DNA from: an uncultured Propionivibrio sp.
Lineage (GTDB): Bacteria; Pseudomonadota; Gammaproteobacteria; Burkholderiales; Rhodocyclaceae
Reading direction: 5' to 3'
Length of the DNA: 64,000 bases
Assembly (NCBI GenBank): GCA_937923255.1
Contig: CALAIL010000021.1
Coordinates: forward strand, 8,682-72,681
Of the stretch, positions 1 through 9,145 are shown one piece after another; the stretch's first letter is position 1; each line of letters starts with the position of its first letter. The position numbers and the translations under genes are program-made. The notes beneath the pieces are model-generated. The model was given only the letters and a program-made list of their open reading frames with translations, did no database searches and was not told the DNA's origin.

Positions 1-97
1 CCAGCAGCGCCGAATTTTTTGATTTATAAAACCCAGGCCCGCTCTTGACTTCAGCCACAGCGCCGCAACCAATCATCCCCCAGCGAATCACGGACAT
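1..97 (-). CDS. Gfo/Idh/MocA-type oxidoreductase, N-terminus only
   Basis: Only the first 32 codons lie in the window; the gene runs off the left edge. The visible start (MSVIRWGMIGCGAVAEVKSG) is the opening strand and glycine-rich loop (GMIGCGAVAE) of a Rossmann NAD(P)-binding domain. The layout is typical of Gfo/Idh/MocA dehydrogenases, which oxidise or reduce sugars and sugar acids in the cytoplasm. The ATG lies one base after the TGA of the upstream YhcH-like gene and follows a GGGAGG ribosome site, so the two are translationally linked. The substrate cannot be told from this fragment. Confidence 0.8.
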   Translation of the reverse strand, partial: MSVIRWGMIGCGAVAEVKSGPGFYKSKNSALL

Positions 98-98
98 A

Positions 99-578
99 TC
101 AGCCTCCCGCCAGCAGCGAAACCTTGACTTTTATGACAACCTTGCGGATTGCTTCAGGCTGGTCAGCGGCACAACCGGGACGATGCACATCGCTCGGCAT
201 AAAAATGGCAAAACAGCCCGGCATCATGGACAACGTCGATTCATTTTCCACACCGGAATAGAACAGAAGATCACGCTCGGCAAGAAAGTTCTCGGCAACC
301 GTATTTTTACCGCTATCGGGCACTACGCCGATATTTTCTCGACCGGACACCAGAAACTGCACATCGATATACTGCCGATGCACCTCAGGCCGTGTTTCGC
401 AGAAAATCTTGGTCGTCATATCGATGACCTGTACGTAGATATCTTTGCCCTGCAGATCGTAATTACCCGCGGGCAGGCGGGTGAAATCGGTCTTTTTCAA
501 GTGCTCAATGGCGAGCTTCAAAGGCTGCGGGAGCCAGGAAAAAGTTTTCTCAAAATCATTGATGTGTCCAAAAATCAT
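99..578 (-). CDS. YhcH/YjgK/YiaL (DUF386) family protein, NanQ-like
   Basis: A 159-residue protein of the YhcH/YiaL family, small cupin-like beta-barrels that bind metal and act on sugar anomers; E. coli NanQ is an N-acetylneuraminate anomerase. Recognisable stretches are the GHINDF start, a TRPEVHRQYIDVQFLVSG core with the conserved His and Asp, and FAIFMPSDVHRPG near the end. I chose the ATG at 578 over one seven codons upstream because AAGGAG sits just before it. The adjoining oxidoreductase suggests a sugar-acid or sialic-acid catabolic operon. The true substrate is unknown. Confidence 0.82.
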   Translation of the reverse strand: MIFGHINDFEKTFSWLPQPLKLAIEHLKKTDFTRLPAGNYDLQGKDIYVQVIDMTTKIFCETRPEVHRQYIDVQFLVSGRENIGVVPDSGKNTVAENFLAERDLLFYSGVENESTLSMMPGCFAIFMPSDVHRPGCAADQPEAIRKVVIKVKVSLLAGG

Positions 579-1013
579 GAGCTTCTCCTTGATGTACAAC
601 AGCCTTCATGATTAACGACGGTTCGTTTTCGGCACAGCCTATCGGCGCAAGCGCTCAACCACCATCTCGCCCGACACCCAGATGCCTTGGCCTCAATATG
701 TTGTACGCGCTAGCGTACTGTATGGACTGCGGAGCCGCCCTCTTATCGGCACCTAAGGGAAGAATATTAATGCCGCTTGTAGATGTCAAGGTAAGGGAAA
801 TCGCATTTCCACCGCCTATTTTATTGAAGAATAATCAACGGTAAATTTCACCGCTCAGTTCACATCTGTGCCCGTGCAACAACGCTTTTTCGAGCCAATC
901 GACACCATTGACGCGGCAACCACAGCACGCGTATGTGCATTCAGCGGAACGTGATTCATTTTTAGGGCGCCATACGGTTTCAAAATCACGGAAACAATGC
1001 CAAACCATATTCA
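579..1013. other. Intergenic region, no gene recognised
   Basis: This is the divergent spacer between the YhcH-type gene (minus) and rpsP (plus). I see no convincing reading frame; the longest one (608-844, plus) has no family resemblance and no ribosome site. It must hold the promoter of the leftward operon, but no clear -35/-10 pair stands out. Confidence 0.5.
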
Positions 1014-1025
1014 TTGAATACGGAT

Positions 1026-1053
1026 TTGTCTTATAATGAGCGATCGTTATAAT
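1026..1053 (+). promoter_or_regulatory. Sigma-70 type promoter of the rpsP operon
   Basis: TTGTCT (1026-1031), a 16 bp spacer and a perfect TATAAT (1048-1053) lie about 30 bp before the rpsP ATG. A second TATAAT at 1032-1037 lacks a good -35 partner at the right distance. Confidence 0.6.
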
Positions 1054-1084
1054 TTTTCGATTTTTTAGGCTGGAATAAAATCTT

Positions 1085-1336
1085 ATGATCGTGATTCGTC
1101 TTGCTCGCGGGGGGGCTAAAAAGCGCCCTTTCTATAGTGTTGTCGTCGCTGATTCACGCGCACGTCGTGATGGTCGTTTTATTGAGCGCATTGGTTTCTA
1201 TAACCCGGTTGCCGCAGAAAATGAGGAATCATTGCGCATTTCGGCGGATCGACTGAACCATTGGCGTCAGCACGGCGCTCAATTGTCAATGACCGTCACT
1301 CGTCTTGCCAAACAGGCCGGCGTGCAGATCGCCTAA
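1085..1336 (+). CDS. rpsP: 30S ribosomal protein S16
   Basis: An 83-residue protein, the usual length for bS16, a small-subunit protein needed for 30S assembly. It begins [17 protein letters not shown] and contains [22 protein letters not shown], the family signature. It is the first gene of the rpsP-rimM-trmD-rplS operon and has a strong promoter just upstream. Confidence 0.97.
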   Translation: MIVIRLARGGAKKRPFYSVVVADSRARRDGRFIERIGFYNPVAAENEESLRISADRLNHWRQHGAQLSMTVTRLAKQAGVQIA

Positions 1337-1360
1337 GTATTTCTGAAGCAACAACAATCC

Positions 1361-1903
1361 GTGTCTGTCGAAGTCTCAGCGCCACGGATGGTCGTCCTTG
1401 GGAAAATCGTTGCGCCCTACGGCGTGCGCGGAGCCGTCAAGGTTTTTCCATTTGCCGACGACCCTTTGGCGTGGGGCAGATTACCACGGTGGTGGCTGAA
1501 GCTTGAAAATAACGCCGCAGAATGCTGGCAACCGATCGAAGTGCGTCGTTGCAGGCGGCAGAAAGAGTTCCTGGTCGTAGAATTAGGCGCCCTGCAGGAT
1601 CGTGATGCTGCTGAAGCCTTGCGGGGAAGTTTGATCGGTGTGCCTCGTGAAGCCTTACCACCAACCGGACAGGGAGAATATTACTGGGCTGACCTGATTG
1701 GTCTTGAAGTGGTCAATACACGGAACCAAATATTAGGCCGTGTACTGGGTTTGATCGAAACGCCCGGAAACGCCGTATTGCGTGTCGGTAAAAGCGAAGA
1801 TGACACAGAGCAAGAGCGTCTGTTACCGTTTGTCGAATCGGTTGTTTTGGATGTTGATTTATCGACGCAGCGACTTTGCGTCAATTGGGAAATAGATTGG
1901 TAA
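1361..1903 (+). CDS. rimM: Ribosome maturation factor RimM
   Basis: A 180-residue 16S rRNA processing factor that binds S19 on the 30S head. The N-terminal beta-barrel starts [20 protein letters not shown] and the PRC-barrel half carries [13 protein letters not shown], both typical. The start is a GTG 24 bases after the rpsP stop; no ATG lies nearby in frame and the ribosome site is weak. It overlaps a possible TTG start for trmD, but the better trmD start lies after its stop. Confidence 0.95.
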   Translation: MSVEVSAPRMVVLGKIVAPYGVRGAVKVFPFADDPLAWGRLPRWWLKLENNAAECWQPIEVRRCRRQKEFLVVELGALQDRDAAEALRGSLIGVPREALPPTGQGEYYWADLIGLEVVNTRNQILGRVLGLIETPGNAVLRVGKSEDDTEQERLLPFVESVVLDVDLSTQRLCVNWEIDW

Positions 1904-1932
1904 CACTGACTGACGCGGCAACTGTACCGGAA

Positions 1933-2715
1933 ATGCTGGTTGCTGATGTAATCACGCTGTTTCCCGAGATGTTTGTTGCCGTGACTCAATCGGGCGTGAC
2001 ACGAAGGGCACTGGAGGAGGGGCGCTGGGATATCTGTTTTTGGAATCCACGCGAATTTGTCAAGGATACGCATCGTACGATCGATGATCGCCCCTACGGC
2101 GGCGGCCCGGGCATGGTCATGATGGCAGCCCCCCTGGAATCGGCCATTACGGCAGCCAGGACGCGCCAACAGGCAGCAGGCATTGGTACAAGCAGGGTTA
2201 TAGTACTTTCGCCGCAGGGCGGCCCATTGACGCACCAGCGCGTCATGACATTTGTCCAGAATGTCGGCAAGGAAGGCTTGATTATTCTTTGCGGTCGTTA
2301 TGAAGGCATTGACGAGCGTCTGATTGAACGTTGCGTCGACGAGGAAATTTCGATTGGGGATTTCGTGCTCTCGGGCGGTGAAATTCCGGCGATGGCACTG
2401 CTCGATGCCATTGTCAGGCAATTGCCGGGCGTATTGAACGATACGGCTTCGGCACAGGAAGATTCGTTTGTCGCGGGTTTGCTGGATTGCCCGCACTATA
2501 CACGGCCAGAAGAATACAATGGCCAGCGCGTGCCGGATGTATTATTGTCCGGTCACCATGAGCAGATTCGCCGCTGGCGCCTGATGCAGGCGCTAGGACG
2601 AACATGGCAGCGGCGTCCCGACTTAATGACGGGACGCAGGTTGTCGAAAGAGGAAACGCAACTCCTTGCGCTGTATAAGGAGCAATGCGGTCAGTTAACT
2701 AAAAAAGGAGCATGA
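1933..2715 (+). CDS. trmD: tRNA (guanine-37-N1)-methyltransferase
   Basis: A 260-residue SPOUT methyltransferase that makes m1G37 in tRNA and prevents +1 frameshifting. The deep-knot SAM site is visible as [16 protein letters not shown] and [13 protein letters not shown]. The [10 protein letters not shown] stretch near residues 55-65 is also diagnostic. I chose the ATG at 1933 rather than an upstream in-frame TTG at 1876, because it gives [14 protein letters not shown], the usual family N-terminus, and a length near the E. coli protein (255). Confidence 0.96.
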   Translation: MLVADVITLFPEMFVAVTQSGVTRRALEEGRWDICFWNPREFVKDTHRTIDDRPYGGGPGMVMMAAPLESAITAARTRQQAAGIGTSRVIVLSPQGGPLTHQRVMTFVQNVGKEGLIILCGRYEGIDERLIERCVDEEISIGDFVLSGGEIPAMALLDAIVRQLPGVLNDTASAQEDSFVAGLLDCPHYTRPEEYNGQRVPDVLLSGHHEQIRRWRLMQALGRTWQRRPDLMTGRRLSKEETQLLALYKEQCGQLTKKGA

Positions 2716-2718
2716 AAA

Positions 2719-3108
2719 ATGAATCTGATAGCACAACTAGAACAAGAGGAAATTGCCCGCCTGGGAAAAACAATTCCTGAATTTGCACCGGGTGACACGG
2801 TCATCGTTAAGGTCAAGGTAAAAGAAGGCAACCGCGAGCGTTTGCAAGCCTACGAGGGCGTCGTCATCGCCAAACGCAACCGCGGCCTGAATTCCAGCTT
2901 CATTGTCCGCAAAATTTCATCTGGTGAAGGCGTTGAAAGAACGTTTCAGACCTATTCACCGCTCGTAGCGGCAATTGAAGTCAAGCGGCGCGGTGATGTG
3001 CGTCGGGCCAAACTGTATTATCTGCGCGAGCGCTCCGGCAAATCGGCGCGGATCAAGGAAAAACTGGTCCGCAAGCAAAAACCCACCCCTGCGCCGTCGG
3101 CAGAATAA
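2719..3108 (+). CDS. rplS: 50S ribosomal protein L19
   Basis: A 129-residue bL19, which lies at the 30S-50S interface. Family signatures are [36 protein letters not shown] and [12 protein letters not shown]. It starts 3 bases after trmD with AAGGAG in front. The C-terminus carries a lysine- and proline-rich extension ([11 protein letters not shown]) beyond the E. coli end. It is the last gene before the operon terminator. Confidence 0.97.
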   Translation: MNLIAQLEQEEIARLGKTIPEFAPGDTVIVKVKVKEGNRERLQAYEGVVIAKRNRGLNSSFIVRKISSGEGVERTFQTYSPLVAAIEVKRRGDVRRAKLYYLRERSGKSARIKEKLVRKQKPTPAPSAE

Positions 3109-3150
3109 GCCTCAGCGTTATCTGCCGGCCTGTAGTCCAGACAAGCACAA

Positions 3151-3182
3151 AAGGCTGCGCGATCAACGCGCAGCCTTTTTTA
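3151..3182 (+). terminator. Rho-independent terminator of the rpsP-rplS operon
   Basis: A perfect 10 bp stem (AAGGCTGCGC at 3151-3160 with its complement at 3168-3177), a 7-base loop and a run of T residues to 3182. Confidence 0.93.
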
Positions 3183-3321
3183 TGGGTGTTAGAGTTCCTC
3201 AACGCACTGCTTGCATCAACGCCAAGACAAGAAGCGGGATGGCCTTACCCAATGGCGTGGAGGAATTAGTAGGGACGCAGGTGGTCTGTGAAGTGACGAT
3301 GATGCATGCAAAGCATCTGCC

Positions 3322-3480
3322 CGCCAGCCCTTGTATTTAGCGCATCCTCAAAGGAACGCTCTGAAGCCCTTATAAACAGGGCGTTTCAGAAAGGGCTGCC
3401 TGAAAACCCTTGTATTTAGGGCATCTCCGGGCACGCTGCCCGGAACGCCTTTATCCACGCGGGTTTCCGGGGTGCCCTTT
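3322..3480. repeat. Array of 39-40 bp palindromic units
   Basis: The gap between rplS and the YqaE gene holds several copies of a unit that recurs through the window. One half reads like CCCTTGTATTTAGGGC or GCCTTTATCCACGCGGG (short stem, variable centre). The other reads like CTCCGGGCA-N-TGCCCGGAA. The two alternate head to tail. No coding function is apparent. The remaining 3183-3321 holds nothing I recognise. Confidence 0.75.
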
Positions 3481-3537
3481 CCAATAAAAATGCTCGATGA
3501 TCGAAGATCAGCCTTATTTTCTTTATCATGATGCCCC

Positions 3538-3738
3538 TTATTTCTCGCCTTGGCTGGCAAGGGCCTTCTTAATTTTCTGGTCGGTTTTGTACTGACCCAG
3601 CGCATAGACCGACCAGATAGCAGCCGGTATCCACCCGATAAGCGTCAGTTGCAAGAGCAGACAAACGATGCCGGCAATCGGCCTACCGATGGTAAAGAAT
3701 TGTAGCCAAGGCAGCAAAATAGCAAGAATCAGGCGCAT
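3538..3738 (-). CDS. YqaE/Pmp3 family small membrane protein
   Basis: A 66-residue protein with two hydrophobic segments (about residues 3-22 and 27-48) and a charged tail, the pattern of YqaE/Pmp3 proteolipids linked to membrane potential and salt stress. The core RPIAGIVCLLLQLTLIGWIPA is close to the family signature. The ATG at 3738 has GAAGGAG in front of it. A longer in-frame start upstream would add a charged stretch with no ribosome site and is unlikely. Confidence 0.8.
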   Translation of the reverse strand: MRLILAILLPWLQFFTIGRPIAGIVCLLLQLTLIGWIPAAIWSVYALGQYKTDQKIKKALASQGEK

Positions 3739-3834
3739 ACGCACTCCTTCGTTTGTGTAAATGACAGCGCGATTATACGCGGCCTCACTCACACTGTATT
3801 TCCTGAGAGGCAGCCGCAAGCCCGCGCCGGCCGG

Positions 3835-3935
3835 GCATCTCAGCGTGGGTGCCTGGAAACCCTTATATTTAGGGCATCTCCGGGCACCCTACCCGGAATG
3901 CCTTTATCTACGCGGGGTTCAGAACCCTCCATCGG
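3835..3935. repeat. Palindromic-unit array
   Basis: Two to three alternating units of the 39-40 bp family: CCCTTATATTTAGGGC, then CTCCGGGCA...CCCGGAA, then GCCTTTATCTACGCGGG. They lie between the YqaE gene and the tRNA terminator. Confidence 0.7.
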
Positions 3936-3984
3936 AGACGCCGAATCCGCGCGTCAACATAACGATCCAGCGATAGTTCCGGCG

Positions 3985-4017
3985 GCAAAAAATGAAAAAG
4001 CCGCGCGATGGCGGCTT
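3985..4017 (-). terminator. Rho-independent terminator downstream of tRNA-Thr
   Basis: On the minus strand a 7 bp stem (3998-4004 with 4011-4017) and 6-base loop precede a T-rich run (3985-3997). It lies about 50 bp after the tRNA 3' end. Confidence 0.8.
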
Positions 4018-4065
4018 GCTTTTCATTCACGGAGCTTTTTGAATAATCCGTGCAATCAGGTTTTC

Positions 4066-4141
4066 TGGTGCCGCTGGGCGGGATCGAACTGCCGACCTTC
4101 GCATTACGAATGCGCTGCTCTACCAGCTGAGCTACAGCGGC
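4066..4141 (-). tRNA. tRNA-Thr (anticodon CGT)
   Basis: A 76-nt cloverleaf with encoded CCA. The acceptor stem GCCGCTG pairs with CAGCGGC, the D-arm reads GCTCAGCTGGTAGAGC, the anticodon loop is TTCGTAA (anticodon CGT, codon ACG), and the T-loop is TTCGATC. The anticodon arm matches E. coli tRNA-Thr(CGT) closely. It is followed by its own terminator. Confidence 0.96.
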
Positions 4142-4239
4142 GATCCGTCAAACCTGACAAACGTGAGCGGCGGATTATATCAGTCCCGGCGTATGATGCA
4201 AACCCGATCCAGAAAATCTTCCAGCTGCTTACGCCCTCG

Positions 4240-5625
4240 CTACAAGTCTTTGCGTTGCAGATAATCTTCCAGCAGCGCCCGTACATCATGGCGCAGCAGA
4301 AACAGGGCGATCAGGTTGGGAATGACCATAAAACCATTAAACATATCCGAAAGATTCCATACCAGATCGACCTTGCCCAGCGCACCCAGCACAACGGCCA
4401 CCAAAACCAGCAGGCGGTAAACATTCAGGAACTTGTTTTGGAAAAGATAACGGATATTTGATTCACCAAAGTAATACCAGCCGATGATCGTTGTAAAAGC
4501 AAAAAAAGTCAGGCAAACCGCCAGTAGTTTTTGACCAAAGCCGCCAAAAGCGATATGGAACGCTTCCTGCGTCACGGCCACGCCTTTCAGGCCGAGTAAA
4601 TTGGCATCCGTCACCAACACGATCAGTGCCGTTGCCGTACATACCAGCATGGTATCAACGAAGACACCGACGAATGCCGCCATCCCCTGCTGCACGGGAT
4701 GCTGCACATGCGCAGTCGCATGGGCGTGCGGCGTCGAACCCATCCCGGCCTCATTCGAAAACAGGCCACGCGCCACACCGAAGCGGATGGCTTCGCGCAC
4801 CGAGATGCCCGCCAACCCGCCGCCCAGCGCCGCTGGATCAAAGGCCCCCACGACAATTTGCCGGATCATGGTGGGGATATGCTCACTGAACATAAATAGA
4901 ATTATCAATGCGCAAATGATGTAAACCACGGCCATCAAAGGCACTACCAGTTGCGCAAACTGGGCGATGCGATGAACCCCACCCCAAACAATCATGCCCA
5001 CCAATACAGCGATGACGATGCCTGTTGACAAGGGCGGTAAATGAAAAGCCACCGTTATAGCCGACGTAATTGAGTTGGATTGCGTCGCATTGCCGATAAA
5101 GCCTAGCGCAATAATAATTGCCACGGAAAAAAAGCCAGCCAGCACTTTGGCGGCTGAAATGCCGATCCTCGGACCCAGGCCATGTGTAATATAAAACGCC
5201 GGGCCACCGATATATTTCCCGTCGCTCAACACACGGTACTTCTGCGCCAGTACGGCCTCAGCAAAGATCGTCGCCATGCCAAAAAATGCAGACAGCCACA
5301 TCCAGAAAATCGCCCCCGGCCCGCCTGCCATGATGGCCGTCGCCACACCGGCTACGTTACCCGTGCCGATCTGCGCCGAAACCGCTACGGCCAATGCCTG
5401 AAACTGCGACAGTAACTGCGTATCCTGAACATCGGCCCCTTTTCTTTTATTTTTGTTGAACAGCCCGCCAAAAACCGTGGAAAAAGCTTTAAAGAAGCGG
5501 GTAACCTGCGGCGCACCGAGATAGATGGTAAAAAACAAGCCAATACCGACCAAAGCATAAATCAGTAAATAATCCCAGAGTACGGTATTTACCGCGCCGA
5601 CGACTTTTTCTAGTAATGCTTCCAT
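4240..5625 (-). CDS. Sodium:alanine/glycine symporter, AGCS family
   Basis: A 461-residue inner-membrane protein of the AGCS (DagA/AlsT) family, which imports alanine or glycine with sodium. Signatures are QFQALAVAVSAQIGTGNVAG near residues 74-93 and a GLFSNEAGMGSTPHAHA segment near residue 290. About ten hydrophobic segments are present. The start has a weak AAGGATGG site 8-15 bases upstream. It sits between a tRNA gene and a pilin-like gene on the same strand. The amino acid cannot be assigned from sequence. Confidence 0.92.
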   Translation of the reverse strand: MEALLEKVVGAVNTVLWDYLLIYALVGIGLFFTIYLGAPQVTRFFKAFSTVFGGLFNKNKRKGADVQDTQLLSQFQALAVAVSAQIGTGNVAGVATAIMAGGPGAIFWMWLSAFFGMATIFAEAVLAQKYRVLSDGKYIGGPAFYITHGLGPRIGISAAKVLAGFFSVAIIIALGFIGNATQSNSITSAITVAFHLPPLSTGIVIAVLVGMIVWGGVHRIAQFAQLVVPLMAVVYIICALIILFMFSEHIPTMIRQIVVGAFDPAALGGGLAGISVREAIRFGVARGLFSNEAGMGSTPHAHATAHVQHPVQQGMAAFVGVFVDTMLVCTATALIVLVTDANLLGLKGVAVTQEAFHIAFGGFGQKLLAVCLTFFAFTTIIGWYYFGESNIRYLFQNKFLNVYRLLVLVAVVLGALGKVDLVWNLSDMFNGFMVIPNLIALFLLRHDVRALLEDYLQRKDL

Positions 5626-5679
5626 GCTTACGACCCATCCTTAACGCAAAACAATCTGATGAACATCCGGAAAATCCGC

Positions 5680-6276
5680 TCAATAGATGCTTCCGGTAAA
5701 GCGGCAATCGGCGATCTGCTCAATGCTGGGGAGGTCCTTGCTCTCGCACTGCCAGCCGCGAATTAAATCGGCCGCGCTGTCGGGGATCAACACCACCTCG
5801 CCGCGGGGCCGAGGAGCGAAGCGTAACACAATGACGCCGCCCGCCTGAATATCTACCGATTCCAGCACGTTGCTGGGTGTCCAACCGGCGTCGTAACCCA
5901 ATGCATCCAGGCTGCCCGGCATGACGCCGTTGGCGGCAAAATATTCAGTGATGCCCGCCCGTAAAACCGCGGCGCTGCCGATGCCTTGCCGCAGCCGTTC
6001 CTGATCAACAGCTTCGGCAACCGCCGCCAGCCGTTCTTCCCGCTGCTTTCGCTCCTGCTCTTCCGCGCGCCTGGCTGCGTATTCCGTGACGGCGTCCACC
6101 GCGTCTTCCTGCGCCTTCTGGCGTTTCTTTTCGATGCCTGCATTGATTTCCCGGATCATTTCCTGCCGCCGCTCCTGCTCGTGGCGTTCAAGAAAAAAGT
6201 CGTACAACGCAAGCGCAACGCCCGTCGATACGAGCGACCCCAGTATGATCAGCAGAAGCGTTTTGAACGGAGACAT
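5680..6276 (-). CDS. Membrane-anchored coiled-coil protein with pilin-like C-terminus
   Basis: About 198 residues from the ATG at 6276 (MSPFKTLLLIILG). There is one N-terminal membrane segment (about residues 4-24) and a highly charged Glu/Arg/Gln-rich coiled coil (about 28-90). The C-terminal domain (about 95-198) resembles the globular part of type IV pilins: ITEYFAANGVMPGSLDALGY, a strand-rich core, then WQCESKDLPSIEQIADCRF with two cysteines spaced like the pilin disulfide loop. There is no prepilin peptidase site, so it is probably not a pilin subunit. The ribosome site is poor. Its role is unknown. Confidence 0.55.
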   Translation of the reverse strand: MSPFKTLLLIILGSLVSTGVALALYDFFLERHEQERRQEMIREINAGIEKKRQKAQEDAVDAVTEYAARRAEEQERKQREERLAAVAEAVDQERLRQGIGSAAVLRAGITEYFAANGVMPGSLDALGYDAGWTPSNVLESVDIQAGGVIVLRFAPRPRGEVVLIPDSAADLIRGWQCESKDLPSIEQIADCRFTGSIY

Positions 6277-6530
6277 GGCGTGAGTACGTAAGCGCGCTAA
6301 AAAATCCGGGCGGAGAAGAGTAAAAGTAGAAGGGTAAAAGTATATAAGGCGCAGGCGCATGATTGGCCGCCTGCGCATTACACCGTATTTTCCGTCATTG
6401 ACGGCCGCATGCAAGATGCGGATACTGCATCCGGTTTTCATTTGTGATGTCCGGCAATTCGCAGCGCATCCGGCGCCTGGAAATATCTGCCGACCCGATC
6501 CACTCAACGACTTCCTGAAAGCAAACCGCC

Positions 6531-7700
6531 ATGCTAAACATTGCCCTCTTCGGCCCGCCCGGCGCGGGAAAAGGAACGCAATCGGAACACCTCGTCAAAG
6601 AGTACAACCTGCTTTACATTTCCACGGGCGACCTGTTAAGGCAAGAGATCGCCGACCAGACGCCGCTCGGTATCCAGGCCCAGAGCATCATTGCCGCAGG
6701 CGGCTTGGTTTCAGATGAAATCATCGTTCAGATCATCGAAAAGACGATCATCGACCATCCGGGAGCCAACGGTTTCCTGTTCGATGGCTTCCCCCGCACC
6801 TATGTGCAGGCCTATATCCTCGAAGGGCTGATGCTCAAGCTAAATACCTCACTGAACTGCCTGCTCAGCCTGAATCTGCCGGAGGAAGTCTGTGTCGAGC
6901 GGCTACTCAATCGCGGCAAGACATCGGGACGCAGTGACGACAACGAAACGGTGATCCGCAATCGCTTGCGTGAATATAACGAAAAGACAATCCCCGTCCT
7001 CAGCTTTTATCGTGAAAAAGGGATCTGCTACGACATCGACGGCACGCGCAGCATCGAAGAAGTCACACGCGAACTGGACGCCATTGCCGCCAACGAGCTG
7101 AAAAAGCAGCCTCTGAACATCGTTTTGTTCGGTTATCCCGGATCAGGGCGCGATTCGCAGGGCAAAGCGCTTGCCGAGCGCTACGGACTCGAATTCATCT
7201 CGACCAACGAAATGCTCGAAAACGAGATCCGGAACCAGACGGAAATCGGCAAAACGGTCATTGATCTCTACAACAACGGCCAGCAGGTCCCCGACGAGAT
7301 CGTCGTACAGCTGATCGAACGACGGCTCAACGCCAATGCAAATGCCAAGGGCTTCATCTTCAAAGGCTTACCGCGCACACTCGTTCAGTCCTATATTCTG
7401 GACGGTTTGTTGAAAAAACGCGGCAGATCGATTTCCATTGCGCTCGAACTTGAAGTGCCTTTGCTCGATTTGGTCAGCCGCCTGGACGAACGCGGCAGGA
7501 GCGGACATGGCATGTCCTACGATTCCAGCGTAGCCAAGATCATCGAGCGCCTCAAGGAACACGAATCGAAAACCCTGCCGGTCATCGCCAAATATGCCCA
7601 GCAACATGGATTGGTGAAGGTTGACGGCACCGGCACCTTTGATGAAATATTTTTCCGGCTTTGTGCCGAAGTTGAGAAAAGCATCAAAAATCCGCGCTGA
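6531..7700 (+). CDS. Tandem adenylate kinase fusion, second half degenerate
   Basis: A 389-residue protein made of two adenylate-kinase-like domains. Domain 1 (about 1-190) has an intact P-loop GPPGAGKGTQ (residues 8-17), the AMP-site segment STGDLLRQEI, the FDGFPRT motif and GRSDDNETVIRNRL in the lid. Domain 2 (about 195-389) keeps the fold, but its P-loop is GYPGSGRDSQ (201-210), with the catalytic Lys replaced by Arg. FDGFPRT has become FKGLPRT and the lid Arg is His. Both halves have a short lid. Normal bacterial Adk is about 215 residues with one domain. The first half probably interconverts ATP, AMP and ADP; the second may be regulatory. Confidence 0.85.
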   Translation: MLNIALFGPPGAGKGTQSEHLVKEYNLLYISTGDLLRQEIADQTPLGIQAQSIIAAGGLVSDEIIVQIIEKTIIDHPGANGFLFDGFPRTYVQAYILEGLMLKLNTSLNCLLSLNLPEEVCVERLLNRGKTSGRSDDNETVIRNRLREYNEKTIPVLSFYREKGICYDIDGTRSIEEVTRELDAIAANELKKQPLNIVLFGYPGSGRDSQGKALAERYGLEFISTNEMLENEIRNQTEIGKTVIDLYNNGQQVPDEIVVQLIERRLNANANAKGFIFKGLPRTLVQSYILDGLLKKRGRSISIALELEVPLLDLVSRLDERGRSGHGMSYDSSVAKIIERLKEHESKTLPVIAKYAQQHGLVKVDGTGTFDEIFFRLCAEVEKSIKNPR

Positions 7701-7804
7701 AGATATGCCCGTCCCCAGCCAACGCCGCAGACAGAGACAAGCGGTGCGCTTTTACCACCGTGTTCCCGACTTCCGGCAACGCCCCTTATTCCAGGAAGCC
7801 CATC

Positions 7805-9088
7805 ATGAAAATTGAAACGCTCGCCGTTCATGGCGGCTACAGTTCCGATCCGACCACCAAATCTGTCGCCATACCCATTTATCAGACGACGTCCTATGCC
7901 TTCGACAGCACACAGCACGGCGCCGACCTGTTTGATCTCAAGGTGCCCGGCAATATCTACACGCGGATGATGAATCCAACGCACGATGTACTGGAAAAAC
8001 GCATCGCCGCAATGGAAGGCGGCATCGCCGGACTATGCTTTGCTTCCGGCATGGCCGCCGTCACCGCCGCCATCCAGACCTTGGCCGAGGCGGGCGACAA
8101 CATCGTCACGTCCAGCACGCTTTACGGCGGCACCTACAATCTCTTTGCCCATACCCTGCCGCAATACGGCATCGAAGTCCGCTTCGCCGACTACCGCGAT
8201 CCGGATGCCTTCGGCAAGCTGATCGACGAAAAAACCAAAGCCATGTTCTGCGAGACGATCGGCAACCCGCGCGGCAACATTACCGACATCGGCCGTCTGG
8301 CGGACGTCGCCCACGCACACGGCATTCCGCTGATCGTCGACAATACCGTCGCTTCGCCCTATCTGTGCCGCCCCATCGAGCATGGCGCCGACATTGTCGT
8401 GCATGCGCTCACCAAGTATCTTGGCGGACACGGCAACAGTCTCGGCGGCATCATCATCGATAGCGGCAGATTCCCATGGGCCGAGCATCGGCAGAAATTC
8501 CGGCGTCTGAACGAACCGGATATTTCTTACCACGGCGTCACCTATACCGAAACTTTTGGGTCTGCCGCCTACATCAGCCGTGCCCGCGTCGTCCCGCTGC
8601 GCAATATGGGCGCATCCATCAGCCCGTTCAACGCCTTCCTTATTCTGCAAGGTGTCGAAACGCTCGCGCTACGCATGGATCGTACCTGCGAAAATAGTCT
8701 TGCCATCGCCCAATTTTTGCGCGGCCATCCAAAGGTCAACTGGGTCAATTATGCCGGCCTGCCAGACAACAGCGATTACCCGCTGGCCAAAAAATACATG
8801 GGCGGCCGCGCTTCGGGCATTCTTAACTTCGGCGTAAAAGGTACGCACTGTAGCGGCCGTGAAGCCGGAGGACGCTTTCAGGATGCGCTTAAGCTCATTA
8901 CCCGGCTGGTCAATATCGGCGACTGCAAAACACTCGCCTGTCACTCGGCGTCGACGACACACCGTCAGCTATCGCCAGAGGAACTGGCCAAAGCCGGCGT
9001 GACCGAAGACATGATTCGTCTTTCGGTCGGCATCGAACACATCGACGATTTAATTGCCGATCTCGACCAGGCACTAAACGCCGCCTGA
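7805..9088 (+). CDS. metY: O-acetylhomoserine sulfhydrylase (PLP-dependent)
   Basis: A 427-residue Cys/Met-metabolism PLP enzyme that makes homocysteine from O-acetylhomoserine and sulfide. The N-terminus KIETLAVHGGYSSDPTTKSV and YTRMMNPTHDVLEKRIAAME are typical of this group. The PLP lysine lies in HALTKYLGGHGNSLGG (about residue 207). Length matches MetY (about 425-430) rather than MetB or MetC. The start at 7805 is supported by AGGAAG upstream. It is a single gene after the kinase fusion. Confidence 0.9.
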   Translation: MKIETLAVHGGYSSDPTTKSVAIPIYQTTSYAFDSTQHGADLFDLKVPGNIYTRMMNPTHDVLEKRIAAMEGGIAGLCFASGMAAVTAAIQTLAEAGDNIVTSSTLYGGTYNLFAHTLPQYGIEVRFADYRDPDAFGKLIDEKTKAMFCETIGNPRGNITDIGRLADVAHAHGIPLIVDNTVASPYLCRPIEHGADIVVHALTKYLGGHGNSLGGIIIDSGRFPWAEHRQKFRRLNEPDISYHGVTYTETFGSAAYISRARVVPLRNMGASISPFNAFLILQGVETLALRMDRTCENSLAIAQFLRGHPKVNWVNYAGLPDNSDYPLAKKYMGGRASGILNFGVKGTHCSGREAGGRFQDALKLITRLVNIGDCKTLACHSASTTHRQLSPEELAKAGVTEDMIRLSVGIEHIDDLIADLDQALNAA

Positions 9089-9145
9089 GCTTATTAGCCG
9101 GCCGAGCGGATTTCAGAGGATCCATCGGGCGCAGTATTCTGGTTT

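Noticed and set aside
45..611. Plus-strand frame opposite the YhcH gene
   Set aside because: It is the antisense of a well-supported family gene with a good ribosome site and has no homology itself.
1876..1932. TTG start for trmD inside rimM
   Set aside because: The ATG at 1933 restores the conserved N-terminus and normal length.
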